Positions 17,194 through 25,731 of a DNA stretch of 64,000 nt are shown here, one piece after another. The notes under the pieces are model-generated. The model was not told the DNA's origin, searched no databases, and worked only from the letters and a program-made list of their open reading frames with translations. The DNA is from Phycisphaerales bacterium (GTDB lineage: Bacteria > Planctomycetota > Phycisphaerae > Tepidisphaerales > Tepidisphaeraceae): assembly GCA_020853095.1 (NCBI GenBank), contig JADYZN010000035.1, positions 166,996 to 230,995 of the forward strand. Direction: 5' to 3'. The stretch's first letter is position 1. Each line of letters opens with the position of its first letter. The position numbers and the translations under genes are program-made.

Positions 17194-18831
17194 TCAGATA
17201 TCGGCCATCGTGTCGAAAAATTCGTGGTCGGAGTTGTATCCTCCCTCCCCCTGCCAGACATGCCTGTAGTTGTCGGTAAACTCGATCGCCTCGATCCATT
17301 TGACCATCTTGAATCCCAGTTGATTCTCCACCCGCAGCCGCAGCGGGGCGCCATGAACCGCATTCAGCGGCTTGAAATTCATGTCATAGGCCAGCAGGGT
17401 CTGAGGATGGCTCGCATTGTCGAGGGTCTGGCTGTCGTAATAAGGGCCACCTTCCAGACCTTCGCCGTAGGAATAAAAGATCACCGCCCGGACTTGTGGC
17501 TTTGGCCGCACCAGCTTGATCAGCTCGGCCATCGGCAGGCCCGCCCATTGAGCAATGCCGGACCACCCCTGGATGCAATGATGCAGCGTGATCTGGGACT
17601 GATTGGCCATCTGTCGCAGCTCCGCCAGTGACAAATTGACAGGGTTGTCGACCAATCCATACACCTTCAGCCGGTAGTCTCGAAAGTCGTTGTCCGCCAG
17701 CGATTTCCATGTTGAGCTGGTGGGCAGTTTTCCATTGGGCCAGAAATAGGGGGAAATATCCTGCCGGCGATAGAGCGACTGGGGGGCATGTCGGCCCAGC
17801 AGCAGGCGTTGGACCGGATTCACGATCATGTCGCCCATCCGCTGAATGGCGCGGGGAAAGAGCCACGTTGACCAGTTGGCCATGATGTTGATCAGGAACA
17901 GGATCACCAGCCCGCTGAGGCCGATGTACATGCCGAAGCGCAACGGGTTGTCGGTGCCGATGACGATGTGGTTCATGTTGCGGGCAAAACCGGTGATGAA
18001 AACCATCGTCACATGGGCGATGGTGAACAGGATGTACCCGCACAGCGCCAGAAAATGGATCGACCGGCCAATCTGGCGATTGCCGGGGAGGCGTCGATAC
18101 CAGTGGAATCGGTTGACCAGCGCCGGCGACATGGAGGGGCCGGTCAAGATGGAAATGGGGGCGAGAATGAAGACCACGCCAAAATAGCTCAGTTGCTGCA
18201 GGGCGTTGTATTGATAGAAGCCATTGGGTTCGGGGGGAAGGTGAAAGGTCGCGTAATGCACAAAATAAGCCCAGGCCTGCGGGAAGACATCCCATGAGGT
18301 GGGGACGATCCGGCGCCAGTGGCTGGTGGTGAACAACAGGACGACATAAATCGCCCCGTTGAGCACCCAGAACAAGGCGCTGACAAAATGCCAGTGCCGC
18401 GCCAGCCCCAACGTGTGCCGGCCACCGGGCAGGCCGATCCAGGGGGACAGATAACGGGCATCATCCTTGGCGGTATAAAGTCGATCCAACGGAACCTGCA
18501 CGGGGGTGAATCGCACCCACTCGCTGCCGGGCGTGCAGTGGACGTTCCAGTACAACCGCGGATGGTCCATGAGAATTTGCAGGCCGCTGCGGGCCAGCAG
18601 GATGATGAAGAGCAAATTGACGTAGTGCGTGAGACGAAGCCCGACGGAAAAACCGTAAGGCTCGGTGGCGGTTTGCGGAGTCAATTGAGGATACGATGGG
18701 ATCGACGGCAGACCGGCGAAGATCCATTGCAGGTATGCGGCGATCAACAACCCGCCCAATACAATAACGACAGGCAACAGCGTCCAGAGGCGTATTCGCG
18801 GTGAGATGGCCACCGGATCGTGGCGGGACAT
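17194..18831 (-). CDS. Cytochrome b / molybdopterin oxidoreductase fusion
   Basis: A 545-residue protein. The N-terminal 310 residues form a membrane cytochrome b561-like domain (first helix at about 14-36, then helices with candidate haem His in LRLTHYVN, ARHWHFVS, FVHYATFH and IHFLALCGY). The C-terminal 200 residues are a sulfite-oxidase/MsrP-like molybdopterin domain with the Mo-ligating Cys in HHCIQGWSG and the family segment LNAVHGAPLRLRVENQLGFKMVKW (parts). MsrP (YedY) normally pairs with a separate haem subunit MsrQ; here both are one chain. There is no Tat signal, and the Mo domain follows the last helix. The substrate is unknown. ATG at 18831 is preferred over TTG at 18843. Confidence 0.88.
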   Translation of the reverse strand: MSRHDPVAISPRIRLWTLLPVVIVLGGLLIAAYLQWIFAGLPSIPSYPQLTPQTATEPYGFSVGLRLTHYVNLLFIILLARSGLQILMDHPRLYWNVHCTPGSEWVRFTPVQVPLDRLYTAKDDARYLSPWIGLPGGRHTLGLARHWHFVSALFWVLNGAIYVVLLFTTSHWRRIVPTSWDVFPQAWAYFVHYATFHLPPEPNGFYQYNALQQLSYFGVVFILAPISILTGPSMSPALVNRFHWYRRLPGNRQIGRSIHFLALCGYILFTIAHVTMVFITGFARNMNHIVIGTDNPLRFGMYIGLSGLVILFLINIMANWSTWLFPRAIQRMGDMIVNPVQRLLLGRHAPQSLYRRQDISPYFWPNGKLPTSSTWKSLADNDFRDYRLKVYGLVDNPVNLSLAELRQMANQSQITLHHCIQGWSGIAQWAGLPMAELIKLVRPKPQVRAVIFYSYGEGLEGGPYYDSQTLDNASHPQTLLAYDMNFKPLNAVHGAPLRLRVENQLGFKMVKWIEAIEFTDNYRHVWQGEGGYNSDHEFFDTMADI

Positions 18832-18839
18832 GAATCGAC

Positions 18840-19190
18840 TCAACCTTTCTTGTCGTCCAGGTATTCTTTCAAAACCAATGCGCCGTTTCGCTGCTCATCC
18901 TTGGCCGCATAGATCAACGTGACCCGACCCTGCCTGGCCTTGCGTCGAAGCAGCTCAACCTCATCGGGGTGGCTTTTTAATTCCTGGCGGTACTTATGCT
19001 GGAATTGATCCCACCGTGCGGGATCGTGGCCGAACCATTTTCGCAATCCCGGGCTGGGTGCGATTTCCTTGAGCCACAGGTCCAAAGCGGCCTTTTCCTT
19101 GGTGACGCCACGCGGCCAAAGCCGCTCGACAAGAATGCGCTGGCCATCGGAACTGGCGGGTTGGTCATATGCTCGTTTAAGCTGGATCAT
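18840..19190 (-). CDS. DUF488 family protein
   Basis: A 116-residue protein with the DUF488 hallmarks: ILVERLWPRGVTKEKAALDLWLKEIAPS near the N-terminus, LRKWFGHDPARWDQF in the middle, and VTLIYAAKDEQRNGALVLKEYL at the end. The fold is known but no confirmed enzymatic role exists for the family. It ends eight bases before the ATG of the cytochrome b/Mo gene, so they are probably co-transcribed. A GTG at 19193 is an alternative start. Confidence 0.88.
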   Translation of the reverse strand: MIQLKRAYDQPASSDGQRILVERLWPRGVTKEKAALDLWLKEIAPSPGLRKWFGHDPARWDQFQHKYRQELKSHPDEVELLRRKARQGRVTLIYAAKDEQRNGALVLKEYLDDKKG

Positions 19191-19368
19191 CACAGGTTGA
19201 CCTTGGTTTGAGGTTGGATTTTGGAATCGGTAAGAAAGGCGATATTACGGTTATCGTACATTGTATCGACCTATTTCGTAGCGAATGGCATGAAGGTTCC
19301 TTTTAGATATCGAAGATGCCATTACACCTGCAAATTCGATGCCGTACATCGATGATCGCCGCTAAATT

Positions 19369-19440
19369 TGGAGGGCGTCGCTGCGCGACGCCGGTGGGGG
19401 ACAAGCGCGAATACGGCGGCGGAGGACCGCCGCCCTCCAG
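19369..19440 (+). repeat. REP-like element, copy A
   Basis: A 72-bp unit with inverted ends (YTGGAGGGCG / CGCCCTCCAG) and two internal hairpins, GGCGTCGC-GCGACGCC and GGCGGCGG-CCGCCGCC. It is followed by AAGTCGGAT, shared with copy B. It occupies much of the 326-bp gene-free stretch 19194-19519, in which nothing else is seen. Confidence 0.85.
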
Positions 19441-19465
19441 AAGTCGGATTATCCACAATTCGCGA

Positions 19466-19490
19466 CTGGAGGGCGTCGCTCCGCGACGCC
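19466..19490 (+). repeat. REP-like element, left half only (copy A2)
   Basis: CTGGAGGGCG plus the first hairpin, matching the left half of copy A. It ends 29 bases before the RAYT start codon. Confidence 0.75.
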
Positions 19491-19519
19491 GTGGGAAGCC
19501 AGGGGTTACAATCGTCTTC

Positions 19520-19996
19520 ATGGAGCCGCAACTTCCACAACGAAAACGTCCTCATCACGACATACGGCCGGTCATCCATCGGCCCACAATTGTGTTTCTA
19601 ACCGTTTGCGTCCACGCCCGTATGCCGATTCTGGACAATGCGACAGCACATAAGGCCATTGTGGATGTATGGAAGGACGCCAAGGCATGGCTGGTCGGAC
19701 GGTACGTTGTGATGCCGGATCACGTCCATTTATTTGCGACACCAGCTCCATTGGAGACCATCGATCCTGCGATGGCGGTGGAGCTGTGCAGTTGGGTGAG
19801 CTTCTGGAAGCGCCGACTGGCGTTGGTCCTGGGGAGAGGCATCTGGCAGGAAGGGTATTGGGATCGAACCTTGCGCAGCGATGACAGTTACGACCAGAAA
19901 TGGGCTTATGTGCGGGACAACCCGGTGCGAAAAGGGTTGGTGAAAGCGGCCGGCGATTGGCCGTACGCGGGAACACTCAACGAATTGATTTGGTGA
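19520..19996 (+). CDS. REP-associated tyrosine transposase (RAYT)
   Basis: A 158-residue Y1_Tnp/IS200-like protein. The metal-binding HUH-type motif is HVH at 68-70 in VMPDHVHLFATP. The C-terminal segment IWQEGYWDRTLRSDDSYDQ and AYVRDNPVRKGLV is diagnostic of RAYTs, with Tyr124 or Tyr130 the probable nucleophile. The ATG at 19520 is used because upstream codons are REP sequence. RAYTs are single-copy domesticated relatives that process REP/BIME hairpins rather than moving as an insertion sequence. Flanking copies A and B on both sides fit that picture. It appears intact. Confidence 0.9.
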   Translation: MEPQLPQRKRPHHDIRPVIHRPTIVFLTVCVHARMPILDNATAHKAIVDVWKDAKAWLVGRYVVMPDHVHLFATPAPLETIDPAMAVELCSWVSFWKRRLALVLGRGIWQEGYWDRTLRSDDSYDQKWAYVRDNPVRKGLVKAAGDWPYAGTLNELIW

Positions 19997-20028
19997 AAAC
20001 GCGATAAGCAATTTCGACAAACCGCAAT

Positions 20029-20103
20029 TGGAGGGCGTCGCTCCCGCGACGCCGGGGGGGGTGTCGAACGCGAATACGGCTGCGGAGGACCGCCGCCCTC
20101 CAG
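20029..20103 (+). repeat. REP-like element, copy B
   Basis: Same architecture and orientation as copy A, with a C insertion in the first hairpin loop and a longer G run. A partial hairpin half (CGCGACGCC) follows at about 20125-20133. Copies A and B bracket the RAYT gene. Confidence 0.85.
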
Positions 20104-20143
20104 AAGTCGGATGTTTCGCAATACGCGACGCCGCCGGGGGGGG

Positions 20144-20908
20144 TTAGCCGTTGAAGAATTTTTTGATGGAATGGACGGTGGTTTGGCGGCCGACGGTGGC
20201 GATGGATTCGAGGTTGGGAATTTCCTTGGGGCAGACCTCCACGCAATTGCCGGCTTTGGAGCAGTCGCTGATGCCACCTTCGTTCATCATCTCGTCGAGG
20301 CGGTCGTTTTTCAGGGCCGCGCCGGTGGGATGAAGGTTAAAGAGCTTGACCATGGTGAAGATCATCGCGCCGGTGAAATGATTGGTCGTGGTGTATTGCG
20401 GGCAGGCTTCCAGGCAGCAGCCGCAACTGATGCAGCGCGACAGCCAGTATCGCTCCTGTTGCACCTTCTGGGACATGGTGGGGCCGGGACCAAGATCATA
20501 GGTTCCATCAATGGGGACCCAGGCTTTGATGCGCTTCATGTCGTCAAAGAGGCGCTGGCGATCCACGAAAAGGTCTCGCACCAGCGGAAATTTGGTCATG
20601 GGTTCGAGGGTGATGGGTTGTTCGAGTTTGTCGACCAGCGCGGAACAGGCCTGCCGGGTCTGGCCATTGATGAGCATCGTGCAGGCGCCGCAGACTTCCT
20701 CAAGGCAGTTGGAATCGTAGACGATCTGCGTGGTTTTTTGGCCATCGGAGGTGACCGGGTGCGCGGCGATGTATTGCAGGCAGGCGATGATGTTGAGATT
20801 GGGACGCCACGGAATGGAAAATTCCTCCCATCGCGGCTTTTGGTCGGGATTGTCCCGGCGAAGGATGCGGACGGCAATGGTGCGTTCACTGGTTGAAGGT
20901 TGGGTCAT
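20144..20908 (-). CDS. sdhB: Succinate dehydrogenase/fumarate reductase iron-sulfur subunit
   Basis: A 254-residue SdhB. The 2Fe-2S ligands are C68, C73, C76 and C88 (CLEEVCGACTM...C). The 4Fe-4S motif is at 159-169 (CISCGCCLEACP, with an extra Cys), and the 3Fe-4S at 216-226 (CSKAGNCVEVCPKEIP). AGGGAG lies before the ATG. It carries electrons from the flavoprotein SdhA to the membrane quinone site. sdhA and the anchor subunit are not adjacent here; the upstream co-directional gene is nuoG, 26 bp away, an unusual pairing. Confidence 0.95.
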   Translation of the reverse strand: MTQPSTSERTIAVRILRRDNPDQKPRWEEFSIPWRPNLNIIACLQYIAAHPVTSDGQKTTQIVYDSNCLEEVCGACTMLINGQTRQACSALVDKLEQPITLEPMTKFPLVRDLFVDRQRLFDDMKRIKAWVPIDGTYDLGPGPTMSQKVQQERYWLSRCISCGCCLEACPQYTTTNHFTGAMIFTMVKLFNLHPTGAALKNDRLDEMMNEGGISDCSKAGNCVEVCPKEIPNLESIATVGRQTTVHSIKKFFNG

Positions 20909-20934
20909 TTCAATCTCCCTGATGAAATCAAAGT

Positions 20935-22536
20935 CTACAATTCCTGAAATTCATAGGCCGGCTCGGCTTCTTCGGCCGCCGGCACGGCGACGCACGTGAA
21001 CGGATCGCCCATTCGCCGGCGAACCAGTGAAGCATTATATACCCCTGCTTCGGACAACAACGAATGAAAAACATCCCCTTCCCGGCGGATGGATTCGGGT
21101 GGGCGGACGGCCGGTTCAAAACACTGGATCAGGCCCTGGTAATTTTCCCAGCATCCTTCCTTTTCGGCCCAGGCCGCGACAGGCAGCACCACATCCGCGC
21201 CGGTGGTCAGTGAATTGCCCAGCAAATCCTGCACGACCTTGAAACCGCGCTTGAACAACTCCGGCTGCACAGACGGAATCCAATTGCTGAGGTATCCGCC
21301 GACAATCCAGCCCCCTTTGAGGTTTTTCAATTCGGGCGTGGTTCCGGCCGCGAATTGTTCATAGGTGGCATTCGGTCCGCCCAGCAGATCCATCACCCGC
21401 CGAACGCCGGCGGCGTTGGGGACTTTTTCGGCCTTGATGCGGAACGTTTCCTGGTGTGTCAGGTAATGGTGAAACGTTTCATCCTCTCCGCTGCTGGGGA
21501 CCGGTCCCAGGACCAGCACCGCGCCCGCATCCATCGAGCGAATCCACCGGCCCAGCAGCCACGCTTCCTCGCAGGTCATCATGGGGGAGAGCATGGCATA
21601 CAAACTGCCCTGGCCATGATCGCCGACCAGTTGCCGCAAGCCGGCCACGGCCGATTCCAATGCGGCGGCCCACTCGGTTTCGATGGTCGATCCATGCTGT
21701 TTTCGCGTCGGTTTGCGAAGTCGCGCGGGATCGTACACGACCTTGTAGGCGTAGCGGGTGTCATCGCTGATCCACCACCTGTTGACGCTGGCGTTGAAAC
21801 GCGGGCGGATGCGGTAAATGGTCCCTTCGTTGTGATCGAGGTAAATGTTTTCGCCGCCGCTGTCCACCGGACTGATCGAAGGGGTGTTCTTGAGCAGCCA
21901 GACGCGCTGTTTGAACAGAAAGTCCTTTTCCAGCAGCGCCCCCACCGGACAGATGTCCACCACGTTGACCGAAAGTTTGTTGTTAAGGGGTTTGCCGGGA
22001 AAAACGTCGATCTGCTGGGTGGCGTTTCGGCCGTTGACGTACAGTTCGGACGTGCCGGAAATCTCGCGCGTGAACCGCACGCAACGGGTGCAATAAATGC
22101 AGCGATCGCTGTACAGCAGGACGTGATCGCCGATGTCTTTTTTGGGCTGGCGTTCCTTGGCTTCCTGAAATCGGGCCTCCGCCCGGCCGTGCTGAAAGGA
22201 ATAATCCTGCAAAAAACATTCGCCCGCCTGGTCGCACACCGGGCAGTCGATCGGGTGGCTGGTCAGCAGGTATTCCATGACCGCCTTGCGATTGGCGGTC
22301 GCCTTGGGGCTGGTGGAATGAACGATCATCCCTTCGCGCACGGGGGTCTGACAGGAAGGAACCAGCTTGGGAATCCCCTCGACCTCGATCAGGCAGATGC
22401 GGCAACTGGCCGGGATCGACAATCCCGGATGGTAGCAGTAATAGGGCAAGTCCACGCCGGCATCCAGACACGCCTGAAGCACCATCTGGCGATCCCGACA
22501 TTCAATTCGCCGACCATCAACTGTAATCGTGGGCAC
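20935..22536 (-). CDS. nuoG: NADH-quinone oxidoreductase subunit G, short form
   Basis: A 533-residue iron-sulfur protein of the complex I arm. Ligands visible are the 2Fe-2S set (CYHPGLSIPASCRIC...C), the His-coordinated cluster N5 (HPIDCPVCDQAGEC), and N4 (CIYCTRC with a later CPVG). From about 220 there is a truncated molybdopterin-oxidoreductase-like domain without a cofactor-ligating residue. Typical NuoG is 690-900 residues. GTG at 22536 is chosen because AAAGGAG is seven bases upstream and the protein then begins at the ferredoxin fold. No other nuo gene is near, so assignment to complex I rather than a hydrogenase or formate module is by sequence alone. Confidence 0.85.
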   Translation of the reverse strand: MPTITVDGRRIECRDRQMVLQACLDAGVDLPYYCYHPGLSIPASCRICLIEVEGIPKLVPSCQTPVREGMIVHSTSPKATANRKAVMEYLLTSHPIDCPVCDQAGECFLQDYSFQHGRAEARFQEAKERQPKKDIGDHVLLYSDRCIYCTRCVRFTREISGTSELYVNGRNATQQIDVFPGKPLNNKLSVNVVDICPVGALLEKDFLFKQRVWLLKNTPSISPVDSGGENIYLDHNEGTIYRIRPRFNASVNRWWISDDTRYAYKVVYDPARLRKPTRKQHGSTIETEWAAALESAVAGLRQLVGDHGQGSLYAMLSPMMTCEEAWLLGRWIRSMDAGAVLVLGPVPSSGEDETFHHYLTHQETFRIKAEKVPNAAGVRRVMDLLGGPNATYEQFAAGTTPELKNLKGGWIVGGYLSNWIPSVQPELFKRGFKVVQDLLGNSLTTGADVVLPVAAWAEKEGCWENYQGLIQCFEPAVRPPESIRREGDVFHSLLSEAGVYNASLVRRRMGDPFTCVAVPAAEEAEPAYEFQEL

Positions 22537-22614
22537 GAAGAAACTCCTTTCCAGCCGAACCTCCGGATTCTTAAGCAAACGGGCGATTTGGCATAGGGCC
22601 AAAATCGAACCGGA

Positions 22615-23082
22615 TTACTTGAGATGCGCCTTGGGCGGTTGATAGGTTCCAACCTCGGTGCGGAACGGAACGTTCAGACGGTTCCAGCCATTGATCGCGA
22701 TGATGGCCATGGTGAGGTCGATCAACGCTTTTTCGTCGAACGATTTGCCGACCTCGGCATAAACTTCATCGGAGATTCCGCCGACGGGCAACTGCGTGAC
22801 GCTCTCGGCCCAGAGCAGCGCCGCCCGTTCGCGCTGGGAATAAAATGGCGATTCGCGCCACGCCGCCAGCAGATACAGCCGCTGCTCGGTTTCGCCGGCG
22901 GCCCGGGCATCCTTCGCGTGCATGTCCAGGCAATAGGCGCATCCGTTCATCTGCGACACGCGCGTCTTGACCAGTTCCAGCAAGGAATGATCCAGTCCCG
23001 AAGATCGCACGTACGATTCAACGCCCAGCATCGCCTTGAACGCTTCGGGGGCGATTTTTTTATAATCAATACGCTGCTGCAT
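22615..23082 (-). CDS. AhpD/carboxymuconolactone decarboxylase-like protein
   Basis: A 155-residue helical protein with the redox-active CxxC and proton-relay His of the AhpD-like family (NGCAYCLDMH), followed by AAGETEQRLYLLAAWRESPFYSQRERAALLWAES, close to YurZ/Atu-type members. These act as alkylhydroperoxide reductases or as CMD-like enzymes; the CxxC favours the peroxidase type. The ATG has AGGAG at seven bases. It lies between the isocitrate-lyase-like gene (44 bp) and nuoG (78 bp) on the same strand, probably co-transcribed with the former. Confidence 0.9.
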   Translation of the reverse strand: MQQRIDYKKIAPEAFKAMLGVESYVRSSGLDHSLLELVKTRVSQMNGCAYCLDMHAKDARAAGETEQRLYLLAAWRESPFYSQRERAALLWAESVTQLPVGGISDEVYAEVGKSFDEKALIDLTMAIIAINGWNRLNVPFRTEVGTYQPPKAHLK

Positions 23083-23126
23083 GAGATTTCTCCTGTGAAA
23101 ATTGATTTACGTCCACCCTTGAACCA

Positions 23127-23966
23127 TCAGTTGTTTTCCATCATTCGCTGCACATCCGGGCGGGGAATCGCCGGTTCGAGGGATTCAAACCGGCCGGTTT
23201 CGCGAAACTCATTGATCGCCCGTTCGATCGCGGCCAGGGCAACGGTCGCCAGGCGCGACGCGGTGCTCAGACGGGCGACCCCAGTCATTCGCAACTCGGC
23301 CACGTTCGGCATGCCGGCTTGCGCGGCGACGTTGATCGGCGCATCAACCGCGCCAACCAGTGCCTTGAGCGTCTCCTTGTCAACCAGAGTGATCGGGAAA
23401 ATACAGTCCGCGCCGGCGGCGAGATATGCCTTGGCCCGCAAGACGGTCTGGTCGAATCGTTCGTTGTCGTTTTGGCCGTATTTCACCAGGTAGGTGTCAA
23501 CGCGGGCGTTGATGACGATCGGAACGCCGGCCGCATCGGCGGCGGATCGCGCTGCTCGGATGCGGTCGGATGCATCCTCCATCTCCCGCAGCACGTGCGG
23601 GTTGTGCAGGCTGTCTTCGATGTTGATGCCCACAACGCCGGCGTCGATGACGGCACGAACCGTTTTAGCAACTTCCTGCGGCGTCCGGCCATAACCCGCC
23701 TCGATGTCGGCCGTCACGGGAACGCTCACGGCCCGCGCGATCCGGCCGATGACGGCGATCACTTCGTCAAATGGAGCGTGTTCTCCATCGGGATAACCCA
23801 GCGACCAAGCGATCCCGCCGCTGGTGGTGGCGATGGCGGGAAAATTGAGCTTTTGTAAAAGCCGCGCCGTCATCGCATCCCACGCATTGGGGAGCAGAAG
23901 CACCTGAGTCCGGTCGTGCAGTTGTCGAAACGCCAGCGCTTTCAAGACCTGGGATGGATTGTCCAT
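23127..23966 (-). CDS. Isocitrate lyase/PEP mutase superfamily enzyme
   Basis: A 279-residue TIM-barrel enzyme of the PEPM/ICL superfamily. It has LLLPNAWDAMTARLL at the start, TTSGGIAWSLGYPDG, the metal-ligand strand VPVTADIEAGYG, GINIEDS and INARVDTYL. The catalytic Cys loop of true isocitrate lyase (KKCGH) is absent, so the reaction is more likely 2-methylisocitrate lyase-like, oxaloacetate decarboxylase-like or a carboxyphosphonoenolpyruvate-type lyase. Close subfamily members are usually annotated only as 'isocitrate lyase/phosphoenolpyruvate mutase family'. It may belong to the organic-acid cluster that continues upstream. Confidence 0.88.
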   Translation of the reverse strand: MDNPSQVLKALAFRQLHDRTQVLLLPNAWDAMTARLLQKLNFPAIATTSGGIAWSLGYPDGEHAPFDEVIAVIGRIARAVSVPVTADIEAGYGRTPQEVAKTVRAVIDAGVVGINIEDSLHNPHVLREMEDASDRIRAARSAADAAGVPIVINARVDTYLVKYGQNDNERFDQTVLRAKAYLAAGADCIFPITLVDKETLKALVGAVDAPINVAAQAGMPNVAELRMTGVARLSTASRLATVALAAIERAINEFRETGRFESLEPAIPRPDVQRMMENN

Positions 23967-24009
23967 GAATATCCCTTTGTTTCGGGTGAAACACGCAAAA
24001 CCTGGACCA

Positions 24010-24039
24010 CAATAACCTTGCGATCCGGTAATCCGTCAA
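24010..24039 (-). promoter_or_regulatory. Possible promoter of the PEPM-like gene
   Basis: On the minus strand TTGACG (24039-24034) is followed after 18 bp by TTATTG (24015-24010). The start codon is 44 bases further on. Confidence 0.35.
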
Positions 24040-24078
24040 TCTCATCTGAATGTATATTAGGATGCCCGCAGCGTGAGA

Positions 24079-24098
24079 GTCCAAATATTTTTTTGGAC
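24079..24098. terminator. Palindrome after the CoA-transferase gene
   Basis: GTCCAAA-6-TTTGGAC in an AT-rich gap, with T/A-rich loop and no T tract after it on the minus strand. It could be a weak terminator or a protein-binding site. Confidence 0.3.
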
Positions 24099-24117
24099 GA
24101 CATGAACTTTCACTGCG

Positions 24118-25731
24118 TTACAACAGAGGCGCGGGACAAAAGAGCCGAGGGTCCATCAAGGGCAATGGATCGGCGATGCGCACCGGTGCAAACGCCATCT
24201 GGTCCAGCACATCCCGTTGCAGGTCAACACCCGGCGCGATTTCCACCAATACAAGACCATCCGCCGCGATCTGGAAGACCGCTCGTTCAGTGATCAACAG
24301 CGCCTCCTGTCCGCGCTGGCGCACGCCTTCGGCCACGTCATAGGTGATCTGATCGACCGCCTCGACCAGTTTTTTCACGCTGCCTTCCTGGACAATGCGC
24401 AATCCCGCCTTCCCATCGCGTTCATCACAGACGATCTTCGATCCGCCAGTGGTGAGGGTTCCGGTAAAGACCAGGCGTTTGGCTGAATAAGCGATGTCGA
24501 TGAATCCACCCGCGCCAGGGTTGGCGCTGCCGAATCGGCTGACGTTGACCCGGCCACGGCGGTCGAACTGCGCGAACGCCAGGGCCGCAAACCGGCATAA
24601 TCCGCCGTCGATCAAGTCGAACTGCGTCACGCCATCGACAATCGCCTCGACGTTCATGTTGGCCGAGAACTGCCAGCCGCTCATGACCACGCCGCCGAAC
24701 GAGCCATGCTCGGTGGTCATCCGGTACTCGTCGAGATTGTCATCGGTCAGCAGGTTGTCCCCGGCCATCACCAGGGGCGCATCAGATGATGCCCCAAATC
24801 CAAAGATGCTCAGTTCCCCCTTTCGCACCTCGGCCCCGGCACGCCGGGCAATGACTTTGTGCGGCGTCAGCGGTAATTTTGGCAGATCGCCCATCCGACC
24901 CTTCTCGATTCCAAGAAAGCGGCCGTCAAAGGGCGTGTCCGTCACCATGGGTTGATCCGGACAGACCACCACCCTGTCCACCAGCGCGCCCGGCAGGCGA
25001 ATGGCGTGCGGTGGCCGCGAACGACGGGGGACGATGCGCTTCACCTGGGCGATCACGGTCCCGCCGGATGCCTTCACCGCCATGGCCAATGCGATGTTGG
25101 AGGAAATGATCGGTTCCTCCTCAAACGACAGATTTCCATCTTCGTCGGCGCTGGTGGCGCGCAACAAGCCGACGTCGATGTTCCACGTGGGGTAAAACAG
25201 CCACGGTTGGCCGCGAAGCGTGATTTTTTCAACCAGGTCGTCGGTGCATTTTGTCGTGTATTTTCCGCCGCCCTGTTCCGGATCGATGTAACAGCCCAGG
25301 CCGATGCGCGTGATGTAGCCGGGGCCGCGCCGGGCGACTTCGCGCAGCCAGTGCATCGACGCGCCGATCGGCCAACTGTATGCCTCGATGCGGTTTTCCT
25401 GAATCAGTTGCATCAACCGCGGCCGTGCTCCGGTTTTCGGATGGACCGGGTTGATATACGAACCGGAGACGATCCGCTTCATCAATCCTTCAACGGCGAC
25501 ATGATCCATTCCAGGAATGCCCATCGCATCGCCCGTACCGCACGGAAAATAAAACGTCAGGTCGCGCGGCCGTTGTGTTTGGCCAAATCGCTCTCCCAGC
25601 GTCTTGAGCAACAGATCGGGCGTGATCCATCCAATGACGCCGACGCAGCCGACCGTCTGGCCGTCCCGGACAAGGTCCATCGCATCCCGCGCATCGCAAC
25701 ACTTGGAACGGACATCGACAGAATCATTCAT
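24118..25731 (-). CDS. Acyl-CoA:acetate/3-ketoacid CoA-transferase
   Basis: A 537-residue protein containing both alpha and beta halves of a family I CoA-transferase. The N-terminal half has the GxGG-like region VGCVGVIGWITPDLL and a YTTKCTDDLVEK segment. The C-terminal half carries the catalytic Glu341 in TTEHGSFGG, which forms the glutamyl-CoA thioester, and the oxyanion GxGG strand NPGAGGFIDI. It activates short-chain carboxylic or oxo acids by exchange with acetyl- or succinyl-CoA. Its ATG overlaps the stop of the enoyl-CoA hydratase frame as ATGA, so the two are coupled. The substrate is not predictable. Confidence 0.92.
   Translation of the reverse strand: MNDSVDVRSKCCDARDAMDLVRDGQTVGCVGVIGWITPDLLLKTLGERFGQTQRPRDLTFYFPCGTGDAMGIPGMDHVAVEGLMKRIVSGSYINPVHPKTGARPRLMQLIQENRIEAYSWPIGASMHWLREVARRGPGYITRIGLGCYIDPEQGGGKYTTKCTDDLVEKITLRGQPWLFYPTWNIDVGLLRATSADEDGNLSFEEEPIISSNIALAMAVKASGGTVIAQVKRIVPRRSRPPHAIRLPGALVDRVVVCPDQPMVTDTPFDGRFLGIEKGRMGDLPKLPLTPHKVIARRAGAEVRKGELSIFGFGASSDAPLVMAGDNLLTDDNLDEYRMTTEHGSFGGVVMSGWQFSANMNVEAIVDGVTQFDLIDGGLCRFAALAFAQFDRRGRVNVSRFGSANPGAGGFIDIAYSAKRLVFTGTLTTGGSKIVCDERDGKAGLRIVQEGSVKKLVEAVDQITYDVAEGVRQRGQEALLITERAVFQIAADGLVLVEIAPGVDLQRDVLDQMAFAPVRIADPLPLMDPRLFCPAPLL

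Noticed and set aside
19369..20103. A complete IS200/IS605 insertion sequence
   Set aside because: No second IS ORF and no IS-type ends; the pattern is RAYT plus REP-like repeats.
24079..24098. Strong terminator after the CoA-transferase
   Set aside because: The palindrome is AT-rich and no T tract follows on the transcribed strand; kept only as a weak feature.
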